The translations under genes were made by a program, and so were the position numbers. The notes under the pieces are model-generated. The model had not been told where the DNA came from. It searched no databases and saw only the letters and a program-made list of their open reading frames with translations. Below are positions 50,781-59,404 of a stretch of DNA of 64,000 nt, in pieces. Each line of letters starts with the position of its first letter. The stretch's first letter is position 1. Source of the DNA: Phycisphaerales bacterium (lineage in GTDB: Bacteria > Planctomycetota > Phycisphaerae > UBA1845); the NCBI GenBank assembly GCA_003597935.1, contig QZJT01000120.1, positions 1-64,000 on the forward strand. The letters are read 5' to 3'.

Positions 50781-51697
50781 TACTCCCTCCGCCTGGCATA
50801 GATCAGCAGGAAATAGCGGGTGGCGGGCGTGAGCCTGAAGGGCGGACATGCGCCGGGGTTGGTCTGCCCATCGAAGTCGTTGATGAGGTACTCGAAGCCG
50901 CACCGATCGAGCACTTGGAGAATCCGGTGCAGCGTTCTGGGCAGACCGGGCAGGTGGTGATACTCGATGACCATCTCGCGGACGTGGCGAAGGCACGGCT
51001 CGCCGTCCGCGATCACGTCCCACTCCGCGCCTTCGATGTTCATCTTGAGAAAATCGACGGGACCGGTCAGCACGTCGCCAAGCCGCACGGCGGGCACGGT
51101 CACGGATGGCTGGCGCGGCGCGGCGTCCGTGGCATACGGTTCCAGGCAGCTTGCACAGACGCCGTCCGAAGCCAACCCAAGGGCGCCCGAAGCGGCCGCC
51201 ACGGCGGCCTGGTGCAGTTCGACGCGCTCCAGCCCGTTGCGTTCGACGTTCTCGCGCAGCAGCGGGAAGATGGCAGGGTCCGGCTCGAAGGCGATGACCC
51301 GCGCGGCCGGGTACACGTGTTTGAAGTAGAGCACCGACATGCCGATGTTGCTGCCGCAGTCCACGACGAGCGGATCCGGGCGGGCAGCCTCGAAGTGGTA
51401 GATGCGCTGGACGAAAATGTCCTTGAAGAGAATGTAGAAGTTCGGTCCATCGTTGATGCGCACGCGGAAATCGAGACACGGGACGACGGCGCCGGCCGGC
51501 GTGCCGGCCATGCGAGCTTTCAGGCGCGACAATCGAAGCGCCCAGCCGGCGGCGTTCCAGCCGCGCCGCGGCGCCGGCGCCGCCTCGATGTCGGCGAACG
51601 GGCGCACTGCCGGCGGAGCTTCCGACTGCGTCCCGGTGGCGTGGCCCGTACCGCTGTCCGTCAAACAACGCTGCACGATCAAGGCTCCACGGGCCAA
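50780..51697 (-). CDS. FkbM family methyltransferase
   Basis: Up to 305 residues; the first in-frame start in the longest frame is TTG 51697, but GTG 51676 is also possible and no clear ribosome binding site was seen. The FkbM pattern is intact: LVVDCGSNIGMSVLYFKHVYP (SAM site), VIAFEPDPAIFPLLRENVERNGL, and VDFLKMNIEGAEWDVI with the characteristic K-x-D/N-x-E-G-[AE]-E motif. FkbM proteins O-methylate sugars or glycan ends. It is the first gene in the operon with the class I methyltransferase, the deacetylase and the glycosyltransferase. The interval from 51698 to 51934 is non-coding. Confidence 0.87.
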   Translation of the reverse strand: MARGALIVQRCLTDSGTGHATGTQSEAPPAVRPFADIEAAPAPRRGWNAAGWALRLSRLKARMAGTPAGAVVPCLDFRVRINDGPNFYILFKDIFVQRIYHFEAARPDPLVVDCGSNIGMSVLYFKHVYPAARVIAFEPDPAIFPLLRENVERNGLERVELHQAAVAAASGALGLASDGVCASCLEPYATDAAPRQPSVTVPAVRLGDVLTGPVDFLKMNIEGAEWDVIADGEPCLRHVREMVIEYHHLPGLPRTLHRILQVLDRCGFEYLINDFDGQTNPGACPPFRLTPATRYFLLIYARRRE

Positions 51698-51934
51698 CTA
51701 TGGTCGGACACGGAGACTCTCTATCAGCTATCGGACGCAAGCTCCGTTACCTTGAGACCATCGCGGGAGGTCCAGTCCCGCGAAGCCGCAAACAAGAACG
51801 GCCACCGTCGACGGCCGGCTCCCTGCCGGTGCGGGCCAGCCGCCGACCAGCCGGCTGATCAACGGCTTCGCCCGCCTGGCGCTCGGCGGCTCTGGGCCCT
51901 CACGTCGGATCGCTCGGCGGGAAGAAGCCGCGTT

Positions 51935-53224
51935 TCACCCTGCGCTGGCCATAAACGGAAACTCCCACTGTCTGTCAGGGTAGGCGATGTTCTCGAGTTC
52001 CATGAGCGATCGTATGAACGGCCGCATCAGCGGATTGCTGAACTTGTAATAGCCCTCGCGCACCTTCGTCAGGGTATGCGCCCGCTTGTCGCTCGCCAGT
52101 TCGCCCAGGTTCCAACTGAAGCTGGCAGGCTTCGGTTCGTCGCCGACAAACAGCGCCATGTTGCGGGCGATGTCCTTGACCTGGATTTCGCGTTCGTCGG
52201 ACAGCGCCATCCCCCAGAGCACGAGCGTGAACTTCTCGCTCGGCTTGCGGGTCGTGATCGTCGCCCGCCCGTATTGCTCGCTGAGCGTGTGCTCGGCGTT
52301 CTGAAGCGCATCCTGCAATCCGGTTGCGTACTCGTCCTCGCCGATCGTCACGTCCGGGGAGGCGCCCGCCAGGAGTTGCCGCGCGGCCGCGTGGGCCGCA
52401 TGCCGGCAGATCAGGTGAACGAAGTAGGGAAATCCGTCCGCCAGGCGAACGATCCGATCCCGGACGGCGCCTTTGACGGTAGCTCCCGTGTGCAACTCGC
52501 CTTTTCGCACAACGTCAGTCAGCTCGTCGATCGACATCCGGTCCAGCCTGAGCTGCGCCAGCGACCTGCCCAGCGACTCGTGCTCGCCGATCAGTTGCGT
52601 CAGCGTCTCGGCCACTCCGACGAGCATGATCTTCGTACGTGAGTCCGCGTCGGAGAACTGTTTCAGGAGTTCCGCCATCCTCGTGTGTGTCGGAGCGTCT
52701 TCGACCCGGTCGAATTCGTCGATGATGATCAGCCCCTCGGTCCCCGCGAACTGGTCGAGCAGCAGGCGCGGCGTGATCTGCTGCTCGGCGACGATGCGGC
52801 GGTAGGACTGTCGCATGCGGCGGGTCCCGCCGAATCCCAGCGTACCGCCGAATCCGAGATTTCCCTGCCGCTCCCCTTCCGATTCCACTCCGTTGAGCAC
52901 GACGTCGACGCCGGCGCTGGCCAGCACGTCACGGAAGATCGTGTCAAACGTGCTGGACCTCTCGCAGCGCACGAAATGCGTCTGATCTTCATCTCGCTGA
53001 ACGAAGAAGTACGCCAGCCTGGCAAGCGAGGTCTTTCCAACGCCGCGCTCGCCGTAGATCGCGACTTGACGCCCAGGGGCGCGAATCTCTGATTCGAGCC
53101 GGCGAATGTGCTCACTCCTGCCGGCGAAGAAGTCGGGCAGGTCGATCGGAGCGTAGGGCCTGAATGCCTGCTCGGCCCTGGCCAGGAAGTTCAGGTAGGT
53201 TTCTCTGGCCGGATCCTTGGTCAC
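51935..53224 (-). CDS. AAA ATPase with helical C-terminal domain
   Basis: A 429-residue P-loop ATPase. The N-terminus has FFAGRSEHIRRLESEI, then Walker A GERGVGKTS near residue 58, Walker B LIIIDEFDRVED near 169, and sensor-like LVGVAETL. After this comes a helical middle (VRDRIVRLADGFPYFVHLICRHAAHAAARQLL), as in ORC1/Cdc6-like and STAND-related ATPases, and a C-terminal winged-helix-like part. A low-complexity LGFGGTLGFGGTRR repeat sits between about 124 and 138. It follows the methyltransferase gene by 68 bases on the same strand. This pairing is suggestive of a defence or replication-type regulator; the partner is not proven. Confidence 0.8.
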   Translation of the reverse strand: MTKDPARETYLNFLARAEQAFRPYAPIDLPDFFAGRSEHIRRLESEIRAPGRQVAIYGERGVGKTSLARLAYFFVQRDEDQTHFVRCERSSTFDTIFRDVLASAGVDVVLNGVESEGERQGNLGFGGTLGFGGTRRMRQSYRRIVAEQQITPRLLLDQFAGTEGLIIIDEFDRVEDAPTHTRMAELLKQFSDADSRTKIMLVGVAETLTQLIGEHESLGRSLAQLRLDRMSIDELTDVVRKGELHTGATVKGAVRDRIVRLADGFPYFVHLICRHAAHAAARQLLAGASPDVTIGEDEYATGLQDALQNAEHTLSEQYGRATITTRKPSEKFTLVLWGMALSDEREIQVKDIARNMALFVGDEPKPASFSWNLGELASDKRAHTLTKVREGYYKFSNPLMRPFIRSLMELENIAYPDRQWEFPFMASAG

Positions 53225-53292
53225 GCGGTCACTGTAGCGCTGGCGTCCTGCTCATGCAAGGCGGCCGGGCGGGCGTCCGGAGAGCCACCCAC

Positions 53293-54312
53293 TCAGGCAC
53301 ACCTCCCGCCGCGTGATGCCTTTTTTGGGCTGCGGCCATCTGACCACAACAGCGGATGCGCCGGGTCCGACGTGGACGCTGATTTCGCTCGCCCGTTTCG
53401 CGAGGCACGCCCCGCCTTGGTCGCCGGCGCGCTCAGTTCCGGATTCTCCGGGCCGACCAGCGGATCGCCGGGATTGATGTTCGCGAGTCGATCTTCGACC
53501 TTCTGGGCGTACTTGTTCGACAGCTCGAACCCGACGAACTTCCGCCGCAGTTTTTTCGCGACTGCCAGCGTGGTGCCGCTGCCGGCGAAGGGGTCCAGCA
53601 CCACGTCGCCCTCGTTCGAGCAGGCGCGGATGATGCGGCCCAGCAGTTGCTCGGGCATCTGGCAGCCGTGCCAGCCGCGGCGCTCGGCGAACGTGCCCGC
53701 CACCCGCGAGAAGTACCACGTGTCGCTGTGCGGCGGGAAGCGGTCGGGGATGTCCTGCGGGCGGAGCACGAAGCCGTCCCACATGGGGGTGCCCTGGGGA
53801 AGCTCGGGCGTGGCCATCCACGTGTCGTCGGGCACTCGCCCATCCGGGTTGGCCCGGCTGTCGCCGTAGACGATCTGCCGCGCCGACGGCACCCGGATCG
53901 CCAGCGAGTTGAACGTGAAGTCCTTCGGATCGCGCACGAAATAGAACAGGTGGGCGTGGCTGCGGGTGAACTTGTGCGTACAGTGGACGCCAAAGGTGTA
54001 GAACCAGACGACCCAATTGCGGCAGATGAAGCCCAGTTCACGGGTACAGAGCACCTTCAGCTCGGCCGCGTACTCGTCGCCGATCGCCAGCCAGAAAGTG
54101 CCGTTGGGCTTCAGCACGCGCCGGACGCCTTCGATCCACGACTTCGACCAGGCCACGTAATCGTCGGCGGCCCGCCAATCGTGATACACGTCGTAGTCGT
54201 AGCCGATATTGAAGGGCGGATCGGCGAATGCCAGATCGACCGACCCCGCCGGCATCGCGGCCATCCCCGCCACGCAGTCCGTGCCCTGTACTCGTCCCAG
54301 TCCAAGGGCCAT
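53293..54312 (-). CDS. Site-specific DNA methyltransferase (beta-class, N6-adenine or N4-cytosine)
   Basis: A 339-residue protein starting at ATG 54312 with GGAGG eight bases before it. Motif [13 protein letters not shown] comes first (near residue 35) and motif [14 protein letters not shown] (near 245) comes after, which is the circular order of beta-class amino-methyltransferases. [11 protein letters not shown] and [14 protein letters not shown] are the other landmarks. The C-terminal 50 residues are basic and disordered-looking ([16 protein letters not shown]). No cognate endonuclease is visible next to it; an AAA ATPase follows. It could be a CcrM-like regulatory methylase or the modification half of a larger system. 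Confidence 0.88.
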   Translation of the reverse strand: MALGLGRVQGTDCVAGMAAMPAGSVDLAFADPPFNIGYDYDVYHDWRAADDYVAWSKSWIEGVRRVLKPNGTFWLAIGDEYAAELKVLCTRELGFICRNWVVWFYTFGVHCTHKFTRSHAHLFYFVRDPKDFTFNSLAIRVPSARQIVYGDSRANPDGRVPDDTWMATPELPQGTPMWDGFVLRPQDIPDRFPPHSDTWYFSRVAGTFAERRGWHGCQMPEQLLGRIIRACSNEGDVVLDPFAGSGTTLAVAKKLRRKFVGFELSNKYAQKVEDRLANINPGDPLVGPENPELSAPATKAGRASRNGRAKSASTSDPAHPLLWSDGRSPKKASRGGRCA

Positions 54313-54386
54313 CCTCATCGCCTCCCCAAGGATAGTGGTACCAGGCAGCCTCGGCCTCAAGATGTTGGGCCACCGTTACGGTCGGA

Positions 54387-54415
54387 CCATTATCGTGTCG
54401 GCCGACCGATGTCAA
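54387..54415 (-). promoter_or_regulatory. Consensus sigma-70 promoter for the methyltransferase/ATPase pair
   Basis: On the minus strand a perfect TTGACA (54415-54410) and TAATGG (54392-54387) are 17 bases apart, with the methyltransferase ATG about 75 bases downstream. Confidence 0.6.
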
Positions 54416-54526
54416 CGCCGCCGTTACGCCGGGGGTGGGACGGCGCAGGGACCGCGGTCAGTGGCACCCGGCCGTCGGCGGCCAGGGGGCCAGGAAGGGT
54501 TGACCCCGCCCCGCGGCCTCCGCACG

Positions 54527-55699
54527 ATGCCGCCGTCCATGAAGATCTGCCACGTCATCACGCGCCTCATCATCGGCGGGGCGCAGGAGAACACGCTGCT
54601 GACCTGCCGCGGGCTGGTCGAGCGCGGGCACGAGGTGATGCTGGCGGCCGGGCAGGAGACCGGGCCGGAGGGGTCGCTGTGGCCGCAGGCGCAGGCCAGC
54701 GGAGCGTCGCTGGTCACGCTGGAGCACATGCGGAGGGCGGTGCGCCCGGCGGCTGACCTGCGGGCGATCCGAGAGCTGACCGACCTGTTCCGCGACTACC
54801 GTCCGGATGTCGTCCACACCCACAGCAGCAAGGCGGGCATTCTCGGGCGAGAGGCCGCCGCCCGCGCAGGCGTCCCGATCATCGTCCACACCATTCACGG
54901 CATGAGCTTCAACCGAACGCAGACGGCAGCGGTCCGATGGCTCTACCGCCAGTTGGAGCGACGGGCCGCACGCCGCACGCACCGCATCGTGTGCGTCGCG
55001 GACGCGATGGTGCGGCAGGCGGTGGCGGCGCGGCTGGCGCCGCCCGACCGGTTCGTCACCATCCGCTCCGGTATGGACACGGAACGGTTCCATCCGGATC
55101 CCGACCTGCGGGCGCGAGTGCGGACCGGCTGGGGCGTCGGCGAGTCGGGCGTCGTCGTCGGCACCGTCGCCCGGCTGTTCGACAACAAGGGTTACGAGGA
55201 GATCATGGCGGCCATGCCGGCCATCGTCGGTGCGGCGCCGGGAGTGCGGTTCGTATGGATCGGCCACGGTCCGCACCGGGAGCGTTATTCCCAACAGCTC
55301 GATCGATCGGGCCTGCGCCACCGAGTGACGTTCGTCGGGCTGGTCACGCCGGACGAGGTCGCCCGCCTGATGACCGGTTTCGATATCCTGTTGCACGCTT
55401 CCCGCTGGGAAGGACTGCCGCGGGCGGTGGTGCAGGCGCTGCTGACGGAGGTCCCGGCGGTCAGCTTCGACAACGACGGCGCGGCCGAGGTGGTGGTCAG
55501 CGGCCAGACCGGCGTCTGCGTTCCCTACGGCGACGTCGCCGGGCTGGCGGACGCAGTGATCTTGCTGGCGGGCGACGCCCGGCGGCGGGCGGAGCTGGGC
55601 CGGCTTGGGCGGCAGCGGTGCGTTGCGGAGTTCGACTGGCGGACGATGGTGGAGCGCCTCGACGGGCTGTACGCACAACTGGCGGAAGCGGCCGGGTAG
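54527..55699 (+). CDS. Family-4 type glycosyltransferase
   Basis: A 390-residue GT-B fold protein; ATG 54527 and 54539 (MKICHVITRLIIGGAQENT) are both possible. It shows the start HVITRLIIGGAQENTLLTCRGLVERGHEV, VVHTHSSKAGILGREAA, IRSGMDTERFHPD, GTVARLFDNKGYEEIM, and the C-terminal E-x7-E site LLHASRWEGLPRAVVQALLTEVPAVSFDNDGAAEVV. This is the common layout for capsular or lipopolysaccharide glycosyltransferases. It is oriented away from the minus-strand operon and stands alone, followed by a tRNA on the other strand. The sugar donor and acceptor are unknown. Confidence 0.9.
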   Translation: MPPSMKICHVITRLIIGGAQENTLLTCRGLVERGHEVMLAAGQETGPEGSLWPQAQASGASLVTLEHMRRAVRPAADLRAIRELTDLFRDYRPDVVHTHSSKAGILGREAAARAGVPIIVHTIHGMSFNRTQTAAVRWLYRQLERRAARRTHRIVCVADAMVRQAVAARLAPPDRFVTIRSGMDTERFHPDPDLRARVRTGWGVGESGVVVGTVARLFDNKGYEEIMAAMPAIVGAAPGVRFVWIGHGPHRERYSQQLDRSGLRHRVTFVGLVTPDEVARLMTGFDILLHASRWEGLPRAVVQALLTEVPAVSFDNDGAAEVVVSGQTGVCVPYGDVAGLADAVILLAGDARRRAELGRLGRQRCVAEFDWRTMVERLDGLYAQLAEAAG

Positions 55700-55748
55700 C
55701 CGGCGGCAACGCCGAGCGGACCGGTGAGGGCAGCAGCGGCGACGGGAC

Positions 55749-55820
55749 AGCCGACGGAGGGATTCGAACCCTCAACCCCGGCTTTACGAAAGCCGTGCTC
55801 TACCGTTGAGCTACGTCGGC
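55749..55820 (-). tRNA. tRNA-Thr, anticodon CGT
   Basis: On the minus strand the cloverleaf is complete: acceptor GCCGACG/CGTCGGC, D arm TAGCTCAACGGTAGAGC, anticodon stem CGGCT/AGCCG with loop TTCGTAA, giving anticodon CGT (reads ACG, threonine), a GGTTG variable region and T arm AGGGTTCGAATCCCT. The discriminator base is T, and no CCA is encoded after it. Confidence 0.95.
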
Positions 55821-55909
55821 GAACGAGTTTGGTCGGCAGGATAATCCGTTCTGCGGGGCGGACTGTCAACGGCGGCGGTGGTCCAGGGACGGCTGCTCTG
55901 GAATGCGCG

Positions 55910-55938
55910 TTGGCATCGCTGATCCGATTTGCTATAGT
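55910..55938 (+). promoter_or_regulatory. Sigma-70 promoter for the membrane pyrophosphatase gene
   Basis: TTGGCA at 55910-55915 and TATAGT at 55933-55938 have an ideal 17-base spacing. They are about 170 bases before the TTG start of the pyrophosphatase, leaving a long leader. Confidence 0.6.
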
Positions 55939-56108
55939 CCCGCCTTCCGGTGCAGAGCCGGTGGCGCGGTTGCGGCTCTATGCGTGCAACCTCATGTTTG
56001 ACAGGTGGTTACAGCGCCGTTGGGATGCCCCTGGCATCGGGTGCCGGCGGTCCGCCCTTTCCTGAAAAATATCGCAGCGAAATCGACGGATTCTATGGAG
56101 ATGAAGCG

Positions 56109-58814
56109 TTGAGACCCAATGTATTGACACCGATGAAGCTGCTCCTGCTGGGAGCGATGTGTCTGAGCGTCGCGGGCGACGCACTGTTCGCCCAGGATGA
56201 GGCCGCCGCGCCGGCGGCGCAGGCCGAGATCCACATCCATGGCATCGCGGACATCCACTGGCTGTGGTATCTGGCGCCGGTCTGCAGCGTGATCGCGCTG
56301 GTCATGGCGCGAAAGTACTTCCTGGAAGTGCGCCTTTGCGACGAGGGCGATCCCGAGATGCAGCGCATCGCCGGCTACGTGCGCGAGGGCGCCATGGCCT
56401 ATCTGTTTCGGCAGTATCGGGTCGTGGGGGTCGTGTTCGTCGTCCTGATGGGCATCCTCGCCTGGATGGCGTATGGGCTGCACGTGCAGCACGGGCTGGT
56501 GCCGTTCGCGTTCATCACGGGGGGCTTTTTCAGCGGCTTGTGCGGCTATTTCGGCATGCGCACGGCCACCATGGCCGCCCATCGCACCGCGGCCGGAGCA
56601 CGGAACAGCCTCAACCAGGGGCTGCGCGTGGCGTTCCGGGCCGGCGCCGTTATGGGCCTGGTGGTTGTGGGGTTCGCCCTGTTTGACATTTGCGCGTGGT
56701 TCTTCGGCCTGAGCCTGTTCACGGAAATGCCGCTGCAAGAGATCACGGTCGTGATGCTGACGTTCGGCATGGGGGCCAGCACACAGGCGCTGTTCGCCCG
56801 CGTGGGCGGCGGCATCTACACCAAGGCCGCCGACGTGGGGGCGGACCTGGTGGGCAAGGTGGAGGCGGGCATTCCGGAGGACGACCCGCGCAATCCGGCC
56901 TGCATCGCCGACAACGTCGGCGACAACGTCGGCGACGTGGCCGGCATGGGGGCGGACCTGTACGAGTCCTACGCAGGGTCGATCCTTGCGACGGCGGCGC
57001 TGGGCGTGGCCGCGGCCCATGCCGTGGGCAACGTCGGCGAAATGCAGGACGCCATGAGGTTCATCGCGGTCCCGATGGTGGTGGCCGGCGTGGGCATCCT
57101 GGCGAGCATCTGGACCGGCATCAACCTGGTGAAGACGGAAGAGAATGCGACGATGTCGGTGCTGATGGCGGCGCTGAACCGCGGCCTGATCGCATCGAGC
57201 GTCGTGATCATGGCCGCCACCTACGGCGTGTGCTGGCTCCTGCTGGGGGGCATCCCCAGCGTGTCCTGGGCGGGCATCGCGACGTCGGTCGTGATCGGGC
57301 TGGTCGCCGGATACCTGATCGGACAGTGTACGGAGCGATATACGAGCTATGACTACAAGCCCACCCGGTCCATCGCCGAGCAGGGTCAGACCGGTCCGGC
57401 GACCGTCATCATTGCGGGCGTCGGCGTGGGCATGAAGAGCACGTGGGCGGCGCTGACGATCGTGATCGTGGGGATCATGTTCTCGTTCGCCCTGGCGGGC
57501 GGCCGGCAGGAGTTCATGCTGGGGTTGTACGGCGTGGGTCTGGCGGCGGTGGGCATGCTCGCCACACTCGGATTCACGCTGGCGACCGACGCCTATGGTC
57601 CCATCGCCGACAACGCCGGCGGCAACGCCCAGATGACCCATCAGGAACCCCACGTCCGTGAGCGAACGGACGCCTTGGATTCGCTGGGCAACACCACCGC
57701 CGCGACGGGCAAGGGGTTCGCGATCGGGTCGGCGGCGCTGACGGCGCTGGCGCTCCTGGCGGCGTACGTCGAAGAGGTCCGCATCGGACAAGTGCGGGAG
57801 GGCATGGCCAGCGTGGCCCGGATCGACGCTCGGACGAAGGCGGACGCCGATGCCGGCGTCGGCGACGTGTACTACATCGGCAACGGCAAGTTCGGCTGCA
57901 AGTTCCGGCCGGGGACCACGGAAGCGTCGTTCGACGCGTACATGCTGCTCAGCGGCGCCGCCCAGCCGGCGCTGGATGAGCTTCTGGCCGGCAACAACGG
58001 CGCGTACAAACTCCCGGCGCTGACGCCCGCCGCCCGCGAGAACGAGTTCGTGCAGGAGACGACGATCACGGACGCTTCGGGATCGCCGCACGACATACAG
58101 GTCGTCTCGTCGCGCAACGCCGCCATGGCGCACTTCATGGACTATTACAACGTGACGCTGATGAACCCGACGACGCTGTGCGGGATGTTCGCCGGCGTGA
58201 TGCTGGTGTTCGTCTTCTGCGCCCTGACGATGCAGGCGGTGGGCCGGGCAGCCTATCGCATGATGCTGGAGTGCCGCGAACAGTTCGGCCGGATCGCCTC
58301 CTACGTCGTCGCGACGAAGGGGCTTTCGGAGGAGGATTCCCGCAAGGCGGAGAACTGGCCGAACGAGCAGATCGTACACCAGGGCCAGAAGCTGCCGGAC
58401 TACGCCCGGTGCGTCGACATTTCCACGCTCGGCGCTCAGAAGGAAATGATCTTCCCGTCGCTGCTGGCGATCATCGTTCCGGTGGTCATCGGGCTGCTGT
58501 TCGGCGTGTCCGGCGTCATGGGGCTGCTGGCCGGGGGCCTGACCAGCGGGTTCGCCGTGGCGGTGTTCATGGCCAACGCCGGCGGGGCGTGGGACAACGC
58601 CAAGAAGTACGTGGAAAAGGGCAACTACGGCGGCAAAGGCAGCTTCACGCACAAGGCCACCGTGGTCGGTGACACGGTCGGCGACCCGTTCAAGGACACG
58701 TCCGGCCCCAGTCTCAACATCCTCATCAAGCTGATGAGCATGGTGAGCGTCGTGTTCGCCGGGCTGGTGGTGAAGTACGCCCCCGAGATCGGCGCGCTGA
58801 TCGGGCTGGGGTAG
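56109..58814 (+). CDS. hppA: K+-dependent type membrane-bound pyrophosphatase (ion pump)
   Basis: About 901 residues from TTG 56109, eight bases after GGAG; ATG 56133 is an alternative. It hydrolyses PPi and pumps H+ or Na+ across the membrane. Motifs: DVGADLVGKVEAGIPEDDPRNPA followed by the DNVGDNVGD substrate region (about 241-280), ATDAYGPIADNAGGNAQM near 491, and the C-terminal GDTVGDPFKDTSGPSLNILIK. The segment NTTAATGKG (about 528) has Ala and Gly where K+-independent enzymes have Lys and Thr, so it should be K+-dependent. A signal-like N-terminus (MKLLLLGAMCLSVAGDALFAQ) and an extra loop of about 120 residues (about 555-675) make it longer than the usual 660-800. Confidence 0.93.
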   Translation: MRPNVLTPMKLLLLGAMCLSVAGDALFAQDEAAAPAAQAEIHIHGIADIHWLWYLAPVCSVIALVMARKYFLEVRLCDEGDPEMQRIAGYVREGAMAYLFRQYRVVGVVFVVLMGILAWMAYGLHVQHGLVPFAFITGGFFSGLCGYFGMRTATMAAHRTAAGARNSLNQGLRVAFRAGAVMGLVVVGFALFDICAWFFGLSLFTEMPLQEITVVMLTFGMGASTQALFARVGGGIYTKAADVGADLVGKVEAGIPEDDPRNPACIADNVGDNVGDVAGMGADLYESYAGSILATAALGVAAAHAVGNVGEMQDAMRFIAVPMVVAGVGILASIWTGINLVKTEENATMSVLMAALNRGLIASSVVIMAATYGVCWLLLGGIPSVSWAGIATSVVIGLVAGYLIGQCTERYTSYDYKPTRSIAEQGQTGPATVIIAGVGVGMKSTWAALTIVIVGIMFSFALAGGRQEFMLGLYGVGLAAVGMLATLGFTLATDAYGPIADNAGGNAQMTHQEPHVRERTDALDSLGNTTAATGKGFAIGSAALTALALLAAYVEEVRIGQVREGMASVARIDARTKADADAGVGDVYYIGNGKFGCKFRPGTTEASFDAYMLLSGAAQPALDELLAGNNGAYKLPALTPAARENEFVQETTITDASGSPHDIQVVSSRNAAMAHFMDYYNVTLMNPTTLCGMFAGVMLVFVFCALTMQAVGRAAYRMMLECREQFGRIASYVVATKGLSEEDSRKAENWPNEQIVHQGQKLPDYARCVDISTLGAQKEMIFPSLLAIIVPVVIGLLFGVSGVMGLLAGGLTSGFAVAVFMANAGGAWDNAKKYVEKGNYGGKGSFTHKATVVGDTVGDPFKDTSGPSLNILIKLMSMVSVVFAGLVVKYAPEIGALIGLG

Positions 58815-58859
58815 GCAGCGCAGACGGCCCGTCGGTGCGAATCCTGATCTGCTTCACGG

Positions 58860-58893
58860 ACCGGCCCGCCATAGCGGGGCCGGTCTTTCTCTT
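58860..58893 (+). terminator. Intrinsic terminator after hppA
   Basis: An 8-bp stem ACCGGCCC/GGGCCGGT is followed by CTTTCTCTT, 46 bases after the pyrophosphatase stop. Confidence 0.7.
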
Positions 58894-59404
58894 GGGGCGA
58901 GGATGGCTGGTGGGAGAGAAGTGACTCAGCGCGATTCACCCCCGGACGGGGAACTGCCGCGGCGCGGTGCAGCGGCCGCGCGGGACGTCGCTGGGGGAGC
59001 ATGAGGTCCGGCAAACGGCGCGGTCGCCCGCGGGCGACGTCACGGGATCGATAACGTCCCGATTGCGGTTCCGAACCCCCAGTCCTCCGAGACGATCGGG
59101 TCAGTGGGGACAATTCTCCAGATTGAGAAGAGATCATTCTCGAATCAGAGAAACGGCCTCAATAGGTGGGTCTACGGGCGTTCGGATACATCGCGGGCGA
59201 GTTGCACGCGGGAATCAAGGATGACTCCCCCACTCGGTTCGACCCACCCGCCGCGCCGCCGGCCGCCAGGCGGGGTGGGCCGGACGCCCCAGAAGCCGGC
59301 GAGGCGAGCGCCCGCCGCTTGGGGTCCGATCCGGTCACTTCCTCACGACGGCGCTTGCCGGCTCCCTTCTCGACTCTGGTACGCCATCTGCCAGCGGATT
59401 CGGC
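58894..59404. other. Gene-free interval before the cytochrome c maturation genes
   Basis: About 510 bases. Open frames are short and overlapping and none resembles a known protein. The stretch 58990-59100 has GC-rich inverted segments (GCCCGCGGGCGAC), and 59106-59155 is AT-richer (TTGAGAAGAGATCATTCTCGAATCAGAG with an inverted GAGA...TCTC), which is the more likely place for a promoter. Confidence 0.45.

Noticed and set aside
55724-56065. 113-residue frame starting in the tRNA region
   Set aside because: It reads through the antisense of tRNA-Thr, a common source of false genes, then into the pyrophosphatase leader.
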